A DNA stretch of 64,000 bases from contig CALUTW010000003.1 in the NCBI GenBank assembly GCA_944323805.1, positions 84,594 through 148,593 of the forward strand, written 5' to 3'. A program made the position numbers and the translations under genes. The first letter of the stretch is position 1. Each line of letters opens with the position of its first letter. Under the pieces are notes generated by a model, which saw nothing but the letters and a program-made list of their open reading frames with translations, was not told where the DNA came from and searched no databases. Origin of the DNA: an uncultured Bacteroidales bacterium (lineage in GTDB: Bacteria; Bacteroidota; Bacteroidia; Bacteroidales; UBA932). Shown piece by piece: positions 8,115-16,589 of this stretch.

Positions 8115-9363
8115 TAATCTGTTCCCTGTCCATGTTCTGGCCGATGAAGACAATCTTCTGCATCCTGTCCCCGTACTTTTCGTCCCAGTCCTTGTAGAAG
8201 TTCGGGTCCTGCCTCATCAGTTCGAGGCGGTCCTCCTCTGGGGCAGTGGCATACCATTGCCCTGCTTCCCTGAGTATCTTCTGCTTTCCGGCCTGTTCGA
8301 ACATATAGGACATGTCCGGGTTTTCGCTGAAATAGCAGATGCCCTTGGCCCTTATGACACTCTTTGGCCATTTGCGGGCGATGAAATCATCGAATCTGTT
8401 CAGGTCAAGTGCCGGACGGCGGTAGTAGACGAATGTCCCTATGCCGTATTCCTCCACCTCGCCTCCTTCATGGTGGTGATGATGCCCGTGGCCGTCCTCG
8501 TGATGGTGATGATGTCCGTGGCCGTCCTCGTCTTCATGGTGGTGATGGGAGTCATGTGGATGGCTGTCCCCGTGACTGTACTGGAGATGCATCCCGTAGT
8601 TGCGGGCCTCAAGTTCCTCTTCAGCGGTGGCCTGACGCTCGATTCCCTGGATCCATCCAGCCGAGGTCGCAACGCGGTCGAAGTCGAACAGTCCGGTATT
8701 CAGCAGCCTGTCAAGGTCCACCTGCGTATAGTCGCATTCTATTATCTCCGCCTTAGGCTGAAGCACACGTATGATCTGCCTTATCCGGCCGAGCTCCTCC
8801 GGACTGACTTCAGATGCCTTGTTCAGGAGTATTACATTGCAGAACTCTATCTGCTGTATGATCAGATTCTCGATGTCTTCATCATCTATATCCTTGCGTG
8901 TCAGGCTGTCTCCGCAGGCGAATTCGCTCTGCATGCGGAGCGCATCGACCACTGTCACTATGCAGTCGAGCCTGCAGATGCCGTATTTGCGGTATGCCTC
9001 GCCGAGTCCAGGTATGGTACATATCGTCTGGGCGATAGGTTCCGGCTCGCATATGCCGCTGGCCTCGATGACAATATAGTCGAACCGCTGCATCTTCATC
9101 AGCTCGAAGACCTGCTCCACGAGGTCCGCTTTCAGAGTGCAGCATATGCATCCGTTCTGCAATGCCACGAGACTGTCGTCCTTGCTTCCCACGATACCGC
9201 CTTTCTGGATGAGCTCGGCATCGATGTTGACTTCTCCTATGTCATTGACAATTACGGCAAACCTTATTCCTTTCCTGTTTGAAAGTATGTTGTTGACCAG
9301 AGTGGTCTTTCCGCTTCCGAGATAGCCGGTCAGAAGCAGGACCGGGATGATTTTCTTTTCCAT
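8086..9363 (-). CDS. CobW/COG0523-family metal-chaperone GTPase with histidine-rich insert
   Basis: The product has 425 residues from the ATG at 9363; a longer frame from 9387 would begin upstream of the promoter box and is rejected. Walker A is GYLGSGKTT (residues 13-21), the metal-binding CxCC motif is G71-C-I-C-C75, and the guanine-specificity motif is LLNKASE. After the G domain there is a run of about 35 residues made almost wholly of His, Asp, Glu and Gly, then the CobW C-terminal domain (FVYYRRPALDLNRFDDF). Family members (ZNG1, YeiR, YjiA, CobW) move zinc, cobalt or other metals onto client proteins using GTP. The histidine run should hold several metal ions. A Zur-type operator was not identified. 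The end overlaps the aldose epimerase gene by 29 bp, tail to tail. Confidence 0.92.
   Translation of the reverse strand: MEKKIIPVLLLTGYLGSGKTTLVNNILSNRKGIRFAVIVNDIGEVNIDAELIQKGGIVGSKDDSLVALQNGCICCTLKADLVEQVFELMKMQRFDYIVIEASGICEPEPIAQTICTIPGLGEAYRKYGICRLDCIVTVVDALRMQSEFACGDSLTRKDIDDEDIENLIIQQIEFCNVILLNKASEVSPEELGRIRQIIRVLQPKAEIIECDYTQVDLDRLLNTGLFDFDRVATSAGWIQGIERQATAEEELEARNYGMHLQYSHGDSHPHDSHHHHEDEDGHGHHHHHEDGHGHHHHHEGGEVEEYGIGTFVYYRRPALDLNRFDDFIARKWPKSVIRAKGICYFSENPDMSYMFEQAGKQKILREAGQWYATAPEEDRLELMRQDPNFYKDWDEKYGDRMQKIVFIGQNMDREQIISDLDQCLE
8474..8533 (-). repeat. two 30-bp tandem repeats coding the His-rich segment
   Basis: Two adjacent 30-base units differ at few positions. On the coding strand each gives ten residues, close to HHHHHEDGHG. 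Partial copies lie on both sides. The number of units is likely to vary between strains through slippage without loss of frame. Confidence 0.75.
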
Positions 9364-9384
9364 AGCTGTTGTAATTGCGGACTG

Positions 9385-9392
9385 CAAAAATA
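9385..9392 (-). promoter_or_regulatory. -7 box for the CobW-like gene
   Basis: The minus strand reads TATTTTTG, a match to TAnnTTTG. The expected transcript start, about 7 bases on, lies just before the ATG at 9363, which supports that start and rules out the one at 9387. Confidence 0.6.
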
Positions 9393-9460
9393 CACTTTAT
9401 TTCCGGAATCTGTCCGGATTTTTTCCTCCCGGGACAGGAATGCAGCCCGATCCGCATGAA

Positions 9461-10177
9461 TCATACGGACAGGAACAGCCATATCGAGCATATTATCATG
9501 ACAATGGCAACTGTCCTGCGGTATCTCCTGCGTTTTATTGTCCTTATACGCTTCATTGCTATCCAGTTGCCGAGCATCATCGCCCCGCCGATGTATAGCC
9601 CCTCGAAAATCACGTGACGCGGCACAAGTCCGAATTCCCCGTACGTAATCAGCTGGACGATATGCATGGCCGTTGCGGCAGTGGCTTCCGTGGCAATATA
9701 GGCCACAGGAGAGAGTCCGAGCGTAAGGAATACTGCACTGCTGACAGGGCCGGACAGGCTGAGCAGGCCATTGATGCCTCCTGCAATGCCTCCTCCGGCG
9801 AGCATTGTCCAGCGGGAGCGCGGCAGGCGGAACTTCTCTGTCATCTCAAGAAAGGCAAATACAATCAGGAGCAGGCACAATATCTTGGTCATCAGCGCTT
9901 TCGGGACGACTACGAAGCCATATGCACCGGCAATTGTAAGTGGAAGGGCCAGGATGAGGAAGAATCCGGCCTTTCTCCATCTTATGGACCTGAAACCTGC
10001 ACCCATCCTGAACAGGTTGCTGAGCAGCTGGGATACCGTCGACATCGGCACCGCAATTTCAATCCCGTAGCAGGATGTCATTGCAGGCAGAAGTATCATG
10101 CTCCCACCGAACCCTACGGTCCCTGAGAGCAGCCCTGCGGCAAAGCCTGCAACAATCAGAATGATTTCCTCCAGCAT
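9461..10177 (-). CDS. TauE/SafE (DUF81) family membrane permease
   Basis: The product is a 238-residue inner-membrane protein with about seven to eight hydrophobic segments. It has the family's glycine-rich first helix (GFAAGLLSGTVGFGGSMILLPAM) followed by PMSTVSQLLSNLFR, and the matching second half (GGGIAGGINGLLSLSGPVSS), the two-fold repeat of this family. Members export sulfite, sulfoacetate or other organosulfur anions or take part in anion traffic; the substrate cannot be read from sequence. Nothing in the neighbourhood points to sulfur metabolism. It is transcribed alone from the promoter box at 10219-10226 and ends 97 bp before the CobW-like gene. Confidence 0.88.
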   Translation of the reverse strand: MLEEIILIVAGFAAGLLSGTVGFGGSMILLPAMTSCYGIEIAVPMSTVSQLLSNLFRMGAGFRSIRWRKAGFFLILALPLTIAGAYGFVVVPKALMTKILCLLLIVFAFLEMTEKFRLPRSRWTMLAGGGIAGGINGLLSLSGPVSSAVFLTLGLSPVAYIATEATAATAMHIVQLITYGEFGLVPRHVIFEGLYIGGAMMLGNWIAMKRIRTIKRRRYRRTVAIVMIICSIWLFLSV

Positions 10178-10218
10178 CGGCTAATTTTTCCGGCGGTTCC
10201 GGATTTCCGGAAACCATA

Positions 10219-10226
10219 CAAATTTA
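10219..10226 (-). promoter_or_regulatory. -7 box for the TauE-like gene
   Basis: The minus strand reads TAAATTTG, a full match to TAnnTTTG, 42-49 bases upstream of the start codon at 10177. It shares the 157-base gap with the divergent efflux operon promoter. Confidence 0.6.
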
Positions 10227-10292
10227 CATAAGAATATTCGAAAAAAGAGAAAATATCTTGCGGCCGATGCTTCCGATGAGGAGGAAATCCAT

Positions 10293-10300
10293 TAAATTTG
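10293..10300 (+). promoter_or_regulatory. -7 box for the tolC-led operon
   Basis: TAAATTTG on the plus strand matches TAnnTTTG. The predicted transcript start near 10307 lies before the ATG at 10335, so an upstream ATG at 10305 is unlikely to be used. No good -33 box was seen. Confidence 0.6.
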
Positions 10301-10334
10301 CAGAATGTCCCGTGAATTTTTCTGGAATAGGTAT

Positions 10335-11615
10335 ATGAAGAGATTGATTGCCGTACTGCTTTTTGCCGTTGCTTTCCTGCGTCTGCCGGCAATGTCGCTG
10401 GAGGAGTGCTACAGGCTGGTAAGGGAGAATTATCCAATGATAAGGCAGTACCGGCTGTCAGAGGCCATGTCGCGGTTTTCCTTCGAGAATGCGGCCAAGG
10501 GGTATCTTCCGCGGATTACCCTGTCAGGACAGGCTTCCCTGCAGAGCGATGTGACCGAGTTCCCGGCTTCCTTCAATGACCTGATGCAGCTCGCCGGAAT
10601 AGATATGGCAGGCCTTTCCCATGACCAGTACAAGCTGCAGCTGAACATAAGCCAGACCATATGGGACGGAGGATACTCCAAAGCCCGCAGAGAGGCCGTC
10701 AAGGCCGGTCAGGAAGTGTCTAAGCTGACACTGGACAAGGAGATGGATGCACTGAAGTCCCGGGTCAACCAGATGTATTTCGGCATCCTGATGCTGGAGT
10801 CCGATATCAGGACAAGCCTGTATATGGACACATTGCTGAATGCAAACATGGCGGTTGTCAGTTCGGCTGTGGCGAACGGGACCGCATTGCAGAGCGACCT
10901 GGACAATATGAAGGTGGAGATTCTTACCCTTCAGCAGAAACGCAGGCAGCTGGAGAGCATGGTGCGGACATACAAGGACATGCTGTCCATCATGACCGGC
11001 TGTCCGATCGATGACAGCGAGATATTCGAGGTGCCTGAAGTGCCGCTTGTCGATACAGGGCGGAACATGAGGACCGAACTGCTTCTGTTCGATGCCCGTA
11101 TCAGGGAAGCCGAATCCCGGAAGCGGATGCTCGATGTCGGTATCATGCCTAAGTTTGCCCTGTTTGCGCAGGGCTGGTACGGGAAGCCCGGGCTGAATAT
11201 CTTCGATGATATGGCCTACGGGAAGATGTCGTGGAACGGGATAGCCGGCATCACTTTCCAGTGGGATATCAGCGGTTTCTACACGAGGAAGAACAGTCTC
11301 AGGGAAATAGAGCTGTCCAGGAATTCCATCCTTCTCCAGCGGGATGTGTTCATGTTGAATACCGGTATGCAGCAGTCGCAGATACAGAATGAGATAGAAA
11401 GGATGTACGGTATGAAGGAATCTGATGATGAGATAGTGCGCCTCAGGGAGTCCGTCCGCAGGACATCGGAGTCGAGGTACCGTAACGGAGTAATTACCGT
11501 CAATGACCTGCTCCGGGATATCATGAACGAGAACAAGGCCAGGACGGACCGCTCCAGACACGGGCTTGAGCTCCTGAAGAACATATACGACCTCAAGGTT
11601 GTGCTGAACCAGTAG
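10335..11615 (+). CDS. TolC-family outer-membrane efflux protein
   Basis: The product has 426 residues with a signal peptide (MKRLIAVLLFAVAFLRLPAM). It begins its mature part with LEECYRLVRENYPMIRQYRL, the usual TolC/OEP opening, and has long amphipathic helical stretches (for example SKLTLDKEMDALKSRVNQMY and the C-terminal SRYRNGVITVNDLLRDIMNE), forming the two OEP repeats. It would be the outer-membrane channel of a tripartite exporter. The membrane-fusion protein, ATPases and permeases of the same exporter lie 3.1 kb further on, after a restriction-modification cassette on the same strand that begins only 22 bp after this stop codon. Confidence 0.9.
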   Translation: MKRLIAVLLFAVAFLRLPAMSLEECYRLVRENYPMIRQYRLSEAMSRFSFENAAKGYLPRITLSGQASLQSDVTEFPASFNDLMQLAGIDMAGLSHDQYKLQLNISQTIWDGGYSKARREAVKAGQEVSKLTLDKEMDALKSRVNQMYFGILMLESDIRTSLYMDTLLNANMAVVSSAVANGTALQSDLDNMKVEILTLQQKRRQLESMVRTYKDMLSIMTGCPIDDSEIFEVPEVPLVDTGRNMRTELLLFDARIREAESRKRMLDVGIMPKFALFAQGWYGKPGLNIFDDMAYGKMSWNGIAGITFQWDISGFYTRKNSLREIELSRNSILLQRDVFMLNTGMQQSQIQNEIERMYGMKESDDEIVRLRESVRRTSESRYRNGVITVNDLLRDIMNENKARTDRSRHGLELLKNIYDLKVVLNQ

Positions 11616-11637
11616 CCGTAATCAAGAGACAGTTCCA

Positions 11638-12627
11638 ATGGCATCATATATTGACTTGTTCAGTGGCGCGGGAGGCTTTTCGCTCGGATTTGACCGGGCG
11701 GGCTTCGACAATGTCTTCTCGGTGGAGATAGACCGCAGGATATGCGAGACATACAGGAGGAATTTCCCCGGCCATCATCTGATTGAGTGCGATATCGCTG
11801 ATCTGGATGATGACAGTGTCCGTGAACTGGTAAACGGCAGGCATGTCGATGTTGTCATCGGCGGACCTCCGTGCCAGGGCTTCAGCATGGCGGGAAATAT
11901 CGGCAGGAAATTCCTCGATGACGAGAGGAACAGCCTGTTCAGGGAGTTTGTCCGGATAGTGGATATCGTGAGGCCGGAATGCTTCGTGATGGAGAATGTC
12001 GCAAGGCTGTATACCCGCCTGAACGGCAGGACCAGGGATGAGATCATAGACTGTTTTACCGCCATAGGATATAAGGTGGAGTCCAAGGTAATATGTGCAT
12101 CGGACTATGGAGTGCCGCAGGTCAGGAACAGGGTGCTGTTCATCGGGCGGAAAGACGATGGTTCAGGGAAACCGGTGGTATTCCCCAGAGTGTCCGGTGT
12201 GCCGGCACCGACAGTCAGGGATGCCATAGGTGGATATCCTCCACTCGTGAGCGGGGAGACATCGGATATCCCGAACCATGAGGCGATGCGCCATTCGGAG
12301 CAGATGCTTTACAAGATGTCCTATGTGAAGGACGGGGGAGACCGATATGACATGCCTCCGGACATCAGGCCCGAAGGCGGCGACATAAGGAAGTACATCA
12401 GGTATGACAGCCGGAAGCCGTCGATATGCATTACCGGGGATATGCGCAAGGTATTCCATTATGAGCAGAACAGGGCCCTGACTGTCAGGGAACTGGCCGC
12501 GATACAGACATATCCGGACACTTTCGTGTTTTACGGGAGCAGGAGCCTCCAGCAGCAGATTGTGGGCAATTCGGTCCCGCCTCTGCTTGCGGAGAAGATA
12601 GCCATGGCAGTGAATGAAATGTTATGA
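11638..12627 (+). CDS. DNA (cytosine-5) methyltransferase
   Basis: The product has 329 residues, a compact C5 methylase. Motif I is DLFSGAGGFSLGF, motif IV is GGPPCQGFS with catalytic C79, motif VI is FVMENV, motif VIII is QVRNRVLFIG and motif X is IVGNSVPPLLAEKIA. All needed catalytic parts are present, so it should be active. The target-recognition region lies between motifs VIII and X (about residues 180-285) and cannot be read as a site. The next gene overlaps by 4 bp (ATGA). It belongs to a three-gene restriction-modification cassette. Confidence 0.95.
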   Translation: MASYIDLFSGAGGFSLGFDRAGFDNVFSVEIDRRICETYRRNFPGHHLIECDIADLDDDSVRELVNGRHVDVVIGGPPCQGFSMAGNIGRKFLDDERNSLFREFVRIVDIVRPECFVMENVARLYTRLNGRTRDEIIDCFTAIGYKVESKVICASDYGVPQVRNRVLFIGRKDDGSGKPVVFPRVSGVPAPTVRDAIGGYPPLVSGETSDIPNHEAMRHSEQMLYKMSYVKDGGDRYDMPPDIRPEGGDIRKYIRYDSRKPSICITGDMRKVFHYEQNRALTVRELAAIQTYPDTFVFYGSRSLQQQIVGNSVPPLLAEKIAMAVNEML

Positions 12628-13628
12628 AAGGATATCCGAAGGTAAACTATATAGGCAACAAGGAAAGGATAGCCGATGCGATAATGTCTGCGGTCCCGGC
12701 GTATGCCAGGACGCTGTTCGATGCATTTGCAGGCGGCTGTTCGGTCAGCTATGCGGCAAAGGCCAGAGGAATGAGGGTGTATTCCAATGATATACTTGAT
12801 ATCAATTATCAGCTGGCGAAGGCGCTGATAGAGAACAGCGGGGAGGTGCTGACTGACAGGGATGTCGAGGATATCTTCGCCGGAGAGCCGTTCTGCGGCT
12901 TCATGACCGGGAACTATGCCGATGTATACTATTTCCCCCGGGAATGCATGGAGCTTGACCTGTACAGGAGGAATATCGGCAGGATTGACAACGGTTACAA
13001 GAGAGCCATGGCATATGCCCTTATGCGCAGGGCGATGATAAGGAAGATGCCGTATTCCCGCTTTACGATAAAATGGGACAAGGTCAGGCAGCTGAGGGAT
13101 GAGCAGTACAGCTACGAGAAATACGGCAGGTACCGGTCATACCATAACAAATCCTTCAGGTTTCATTTCGAAGACAATCTCGGGGACTATAATTCGGCAG
13201 TCTTCTCTAACGGGCAGGACAATGTCGCCCTGAATATGGATGTATATGACGCGATAGACGCTGTAGATGCCGATGTCGTATATGCCGATCCTCCTTATGC
13301 GGGGACAATGAACAACTACTATGGCTTTTACGGCCTGCTCGACACGTACATCCGTCAGGAGAAGACCATGCCGTTCGCCAACAGCTTCATGGACAAGGAT
13401 ACCATAATGGAGCAGTTCGACAGGCTCTTCGCGGCCTTCGGCAAATACAGGTGTCTGATCCTGAGCTACAACAGCCGGTCTATCCCGACAAGGGAGCAGA
13501 TTGCCGGCCTGCTGTCCAGGTACCGCAGGAACATCCGGATACAGGAGATACGGCATGCCTATAAGGTAACAGGAAAGGAGAAAAAGGGTAAGGATATAGA
13601 ATATCTGTTTATTGCAGACAATGATTGA
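12624..13628 (+). CDS. D12-class (Dam-type) DNA adenine-N6 methyltransferase
   Basis: The product has 334 residues in alpha-class order: an opening VNYIGNKERIADAI motif that binds the methyl donor, motif I LFDAFAGGCSVSYAAKARG with the acidic NDI turn, and motif IV D222-P-P-Y225 in VVYADPPYAG. The block ILSYNSRSIP is a later conserved region of these enzymes. It methylates adenine, whereas its partner upstream methylates cytosine. A pair of this kind is expected when the recognition site is asymmetric and each strand needs its own enzyme. It overlaps the upstream gene by 4 bp and the downstream gene by 8 bp. Confidence 0.93.
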   Translation: MKGYPKVNYIGNKERIADAIMSAVPAYARTLFDAFAGGCSVSYAAKARGMRVYSNDILDINYQLAKALIENSGEVLTDRDVEDIFAGEPFCGFMTGNYADVYYFPRECMELDLYRRNIGRIDNGYKRAMAYALMRRAMIRKMPYSRFTIKWDKVRQLRDEQYSYEKYGRYRSYHNKSFRFHFEDNLGDYNSAVFSNGQDNVALNMDVYDAIDAVDADVVYADPPYAGTMNNYYGFYGLLDTYIRQEKTMPFANSFMDKDTIMEQFDRLFAAFGKYRCLILSYNSRSIPTREQIAGLLSRYRRNIRIQEIRHAYKVTGKEKKGKDIEYLFIADND

Positions 13629-14718
13629 CGGGAAAAGACAGATCTATGAGGATTACTGGAGATATACGGCGGCCAGGACGGATTTCAATGACATGGAATT
13701 CATCGAAGTCCTGAAATGCTGCGTCGCTTTCTTTGACCAGGGAGGAACGGATTACAATCTGCTCCAGGACAGGGTGGCATCGCTGATGGGGATATCTCCG
13801 GAGTCAGTCAGGAAAATGATCAACCAGCTGGTCAAGCTCGGTTTTCTCAAGCCAGGCATGAAAGGATACAACGCAGAGGCAGCGGACTATTGCAATGCTA
13901 CATCGGACGCCATGAGGAAAAGGATCCTTTCAAGAATCGTATACCAGTACTCCGATTTCGACAATTCGATGACAAGGCCTTCGCCGAACCGGCAGGGTCA
14001 GATCAATTTTTTCCTTAAGACGCTGGACGAGGTCCGCTCCGTCTCTGACAGGCAGCTTGCGGCGATGATGTCAGTTGACGTAAAGGATTATCCGAAGGGA
14101 TATCTCACGGCAAGCGAGCTGGAGGAAATATACAGGAAGGCCGAGGAAAACGGATTCGTGGCAAGGAAATACAACCAGATATCACATCTGAAGAATCTGC
14201 TGGGGAGGCTTGAGGACCTGGAAATAAGGAACGACAGGATATACTATCATTCGGATGCCGCAAGGCTCTTCCGCCAGGAGGACAGGAGGCCCGGCCGTGA
14301 CCCGTATCTCCAGAGGGTATACAAGTCGGCTCTTGAAGATGAAAGCATGGCATATTTCGGCTCGCCGGTACCGAGATGCATGGTTACCGGTATCGCTTTC
14401 CCGGTACTGATTGCAAGCCATATCAAGCCGTATCAGCACTCCGATGCGAAGGAGCAGTTCGATCCGGACAACGGACTGCTGCTGAACAGGAACATCGATT
14501 CGCTGTTTGACCTCGGATATGTGACTTTCAGCCCTGACGGATATATCATCCCGTCGAGGTATCTGGACGGCGGGGTGCTCTCCTATATTGGCGGGGCAAG
14601 GATATATGACGGCTTTATAAATGACAGGAGGATGTATTACATGGGATATCACAGGGCCAATGTGTTCGAGAAGAACTTCAGCATCCCGTACATAATGAAA
14701 TACAATCAGCTGAAATGA
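13621..14718 (+). CDS. HNH-family restriction endonuclease (probable)
   Basis: The product has 365 residues from the ATG at 13621, which overlaps the stop of the adenine methylase. The N-terminal half looks helical, with a winged-helix-like stretch (VASLMGISPESVRKMINQL, about residues 55-75). The C-terminal part is an HNH_2 domain: C in CMVTGIAF, H267 in IASHIKPY, then DPDNGLLLNRNIDSLFDLG. It is translationally coupled to two DNA methylases, so a restriction role is the best reading. The combination of an HNH nuclease with one C5 and one N6A methylase is known from type IIS systems such as HphI (from general knowledge); the site of this system is unknown. Confidence 0.85.
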   Translation: MIDGKRQIYEDYWRYTAARTDFNDMEFIEVLKCCVAFFDQGGTDYNLLQDRVASLMGISPESVRKMINQLVKLGFLKPGMKGYNAEAADYCNATSDAMRKRILSRIVYQYSDFDNSMTRPSPNRQGQINFFLKTLDEVRSVSDRQLAAMMSVDVKDYPKGYLTASELEEIYRKAEENGFVARKYNQISHLKNLLGRLEDLEIRNDRIYYHSDAARLFRQEDRRPGRDPYLQRVYKSALEDESMAYFGSPVPRCMVTGIAFPVLIASHIKPYQHSDAKEQFDPDNGLLLNRNIDSLFDLGYVTFSPDGYIIPSRYLDGGVLSYIGGARIYDGFINDRRMYYMGYHRANVFEKNFSIPYIMKYNQLK

Positions 14719-14742
14719 CATCGTGGCATCATGATAAGAATC

Positions 14743-14750
14743 AAAGGAGG
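14743..14750 (+). promoter_or_regulatory. strong Shine-Dalgarno site before the HlyD gene
   Basis: AAAGGAGG lies 8 bases before the ATG at 14759. Such a complete Shine-Dalgarno sequence is uncommon in Bacteroidota. It would allow independent ribosome entry at the first gene after the restriction-modification cassette. Confidence 0.55.
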
Positions 14751-14758
14751 ACAGACAG

Positions 14759-15664
14759 ATGAAGACAGAAGGAACATTACGCTTACCGGCTTTGCTGCTT
14801 GCCGTCGCAACGGTATCGGCATGTGCAGGAAACATCGGGGAATATGATGCTGAAGGCTATTTCGAGTCGACAGAGGTTACGGTGTCGGCCGAATCTGCAG
14901 GCAGGATATTGTCCTTCGATATAGAGGAAGGCCAGAGAGTGGAGTCCGGAGTCCGGGTAGGATGCATAGATACGGTCCAGCTGTATCTGACGATGAGGCA
15001 GCTGCAGGCAACCGCCGGATCTGTCCTGGAGAGCCGTCCGGACATAGACATGCAGGTGCAGGTCCTGAAGGAGCAGCTCAGGACATTGGAACGGGAGAAG
15101 GAGCGAGTGTCCCGTCTGCTTGCTGACGGTGCCGCGACACGGCAGCAGATGGATGATATCAGTGCCAGGACCGAGGTCGCAAGGGTGCAGCTGGATGCCA
15201 TGAAATCATCCCTGCAGAGTTCGGTATCAAGCCTTGATGCGCAGGAGACAAGTATACGTATGCAGATTGCACAGATTGAGGACCGCCTTGCAAAGTGTCG
15301 CATCATGTCGCCGGTCTCGGGTACGGTACTCACGAAATATGCCGAGGCGGGCGAGTTCACATCCGCAGGGAAGCCGCTGTTCAAGGTTGCGGACCTTGAC
15401 CGGGTATATCTCAGGGCATATGTCACATCTGCCAGGCTGTCTGAAATAAGGCTCGGCCAGCAGGTCAGGGTGTTCTCGGACTACGGCAGCGGGCATGTCA
15501 GGGAATACCCCGGGACAGTGACATGGATTTCCGACAGGAGTGAATTTACACCCAAGAACATACAGACAGCCGATGAACGGAAGAACCTTGTCTACGCCGT
15601 GAAGGTGGCTGTGGACAATGACGGGCTTGTCAAGCTCGGGATGTACGGAGGTATAATATTCTGA
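14759..15664 (+). CDS. HlyD-family membrane-fusion lipoprotein of an ABC exporter
   Basis: The product has 301 residues. The N-terminus MKTEGTLRLPALLLAVATVS-AC looks like a lipoprotein signal with the cysteine in VSACAGN. After it come a first biotinyl-lipoyl half (VTVSAESAGRILSFDIEEGQ), a long coiled coil (about residues 90-170, rich in LEREKERVSRL) and the second lipoyl half (SPVSGTVLTKYAEAGEF). It joins the inner-membrane ABC-2 permeases to the TolC channel. The layout with two ATPases and two permeases corresponds to the YbhG-YbhFSR exporter of Escherichia coli. The ATPase gene starts 7 bp later. Confidence 0.92.
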   Translation: MKTEGTLRLPALLLAVATVSACAGNIGEYDAEGYFESTEVTVSAESAGRILSFDIEEGQRVESGVRVGCIDTVQLYLTMRQLQATAGSVLESRPDIDMQVQVLKEQLRTLEREKERVSRLLADGAATRQQMDDISARTEVARVQLDAMKSSLQSSVSSLDAQETSIRMQIAQIEDRLAKCRIMSPVSGTVLTKYAEAGEFTSAGKPLFKVADLDRVYLRAYVTSARLSEIRLGQQVRVFSDYGSGHVREYPGTVTWISDRSEFTPKNIQTADERKNLVYAVKVAVDNDGLVKLGMYGGIIF

Positions 15665-15671
15665 TGCAGGG

Positions 15672-16589
15672 ATGGACTCCATAGCTATACACGGGCTCAG
15701 GAAAAGTTTCCGGAAGGATCTCCCTCCGGCTGTCGACCTGCGGGAAGATGTATCCATATCGAAAGGGGAGCTGTTCGGGATAATAGGACCGGACGGGGCG
15801 GGGAAGACGACCCTGTTCCGCATGCTGGCGACCCTTATTTCCCCTGATGCCGGGTCGGCCGTACTGGAGGGTCTTGATATAGTCAGGGACTACCGCAAGA
15901 TACGTACCCTCATCGGTTACATGCCGGGCAGGTTCTCTCTCTATCCGGATCTGACGGTAAGGGAGAATCTTGAATTCTTCGCTTCCGTGTTCGGGAAGGA
16001 TGTCGGGAGCAATTATGCCCTCATAGGGAATATCTATTGCCGGCTGAAGCCTTTCGAGGACAGGAAGGCCGGCAATCTTTCCGGAGGGATGAAGCAGAAG
16101 CTTGCCCTGTGCTGCTCCCTTATCCATTCTCCTGCCGTACTTTTCCTGGATGAGCCGACCACAGGCGTCGACCCGTCTTCAAGGAGGGAACTTTGGGAAA
16201 ACCTTGCGCAGCTTAAGGCTTCCGGCATGACGATAGTGGTCTCGACAGCCTATATGGATGAAGCTGACAGGTGCGACAGGGTGGCAATGATGAAGGCAGG
16301 GCGTTTCCTCACGGTTGATTCCCCGGCGGCAATTGTCCGCAGTTTCGACAGGCCGCTGCTTGCAGTCCGGTCAGACGACATGTTCCGGCTGCTTCACGAC
16401 CTGAGGGCAATGGAGGAAGTCGAGAAATGCTATACGTTCGGAGATACGCATCATGTGACCCTGAAGCCTGGAGCGGATGCGGATGCCGCAGCCATCGCAT
16501 CAAGGCTGGAGCCAAATCATTCCGGACTGGAAGCGGGTCCGGTGCAGGCGACCCTTGAAGACTGCTATATGAATCTGGAGGAGAAATGA
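15672..16589 (+). CDS. ABC exporter ATPase 1 (YbhF first-half type)
   Basis: The product has 305 residues. Walker A is GPDGAGKTT, the signature is NLSGGMKQKLAL and Walker B is AVLFLDEPTTG, followed by the STAYMDEADRCD switch region. The last 80 residues form the small C-terminal extension seen in this exporter group. In E. coli YbhF two such ATPase units are fused; here they are separate, and the second gene overlaps this one by 4 bp (ATGA), so a heterodimer of the two is expected. Confidence 0.93.
   Translation: MDSIAIHGLRKSFRKDLPPAVDLREDVSISKGELFGIIGPDGAGKTTLFRMLATLISPDAGSAVLEGLDIVRDYRKIRTLIGYMPGRFSLYPDLTVRENLEFFASVFGKDVGSNYALIGNIYCRLKPFEDRKAGNLSGGMKQKLALCCSLIHSPAVLFLDEPTTGVDPSSRRELWENLAQLKASGMTIVVSTAYMDEADRCDRVAMMKAGRFLTVDSPAAIVRSFDRPLLAVRSDDMFRLLHDLRAMEEVEKCYTFGDTHHVTLKPGADADAAAIASRLEPNHSGLEAGPVQATLEDCYMNLEEK

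Noticed and set aside
8257..9282. Open frame of 341 codons on the plus strand
   Set aside because: It lies wholly opposite the CobW-like gene, shows no known motif and is explained by the codon bias of the true gene.
10524..11561. Open frame of 345 codons on the minus strand
   Set aside because: It is antisense to the TolC gene, has no family motif and a composition expected from a reversed AGG/CTG-rich gene.
11638..14718. Phage or transposon origin of the methylase-nuclease genes
   Set aside because: No integrase, transposase, tRNA target or clear inverted or direct repeat is seen, and codon use looks like the neighbours.
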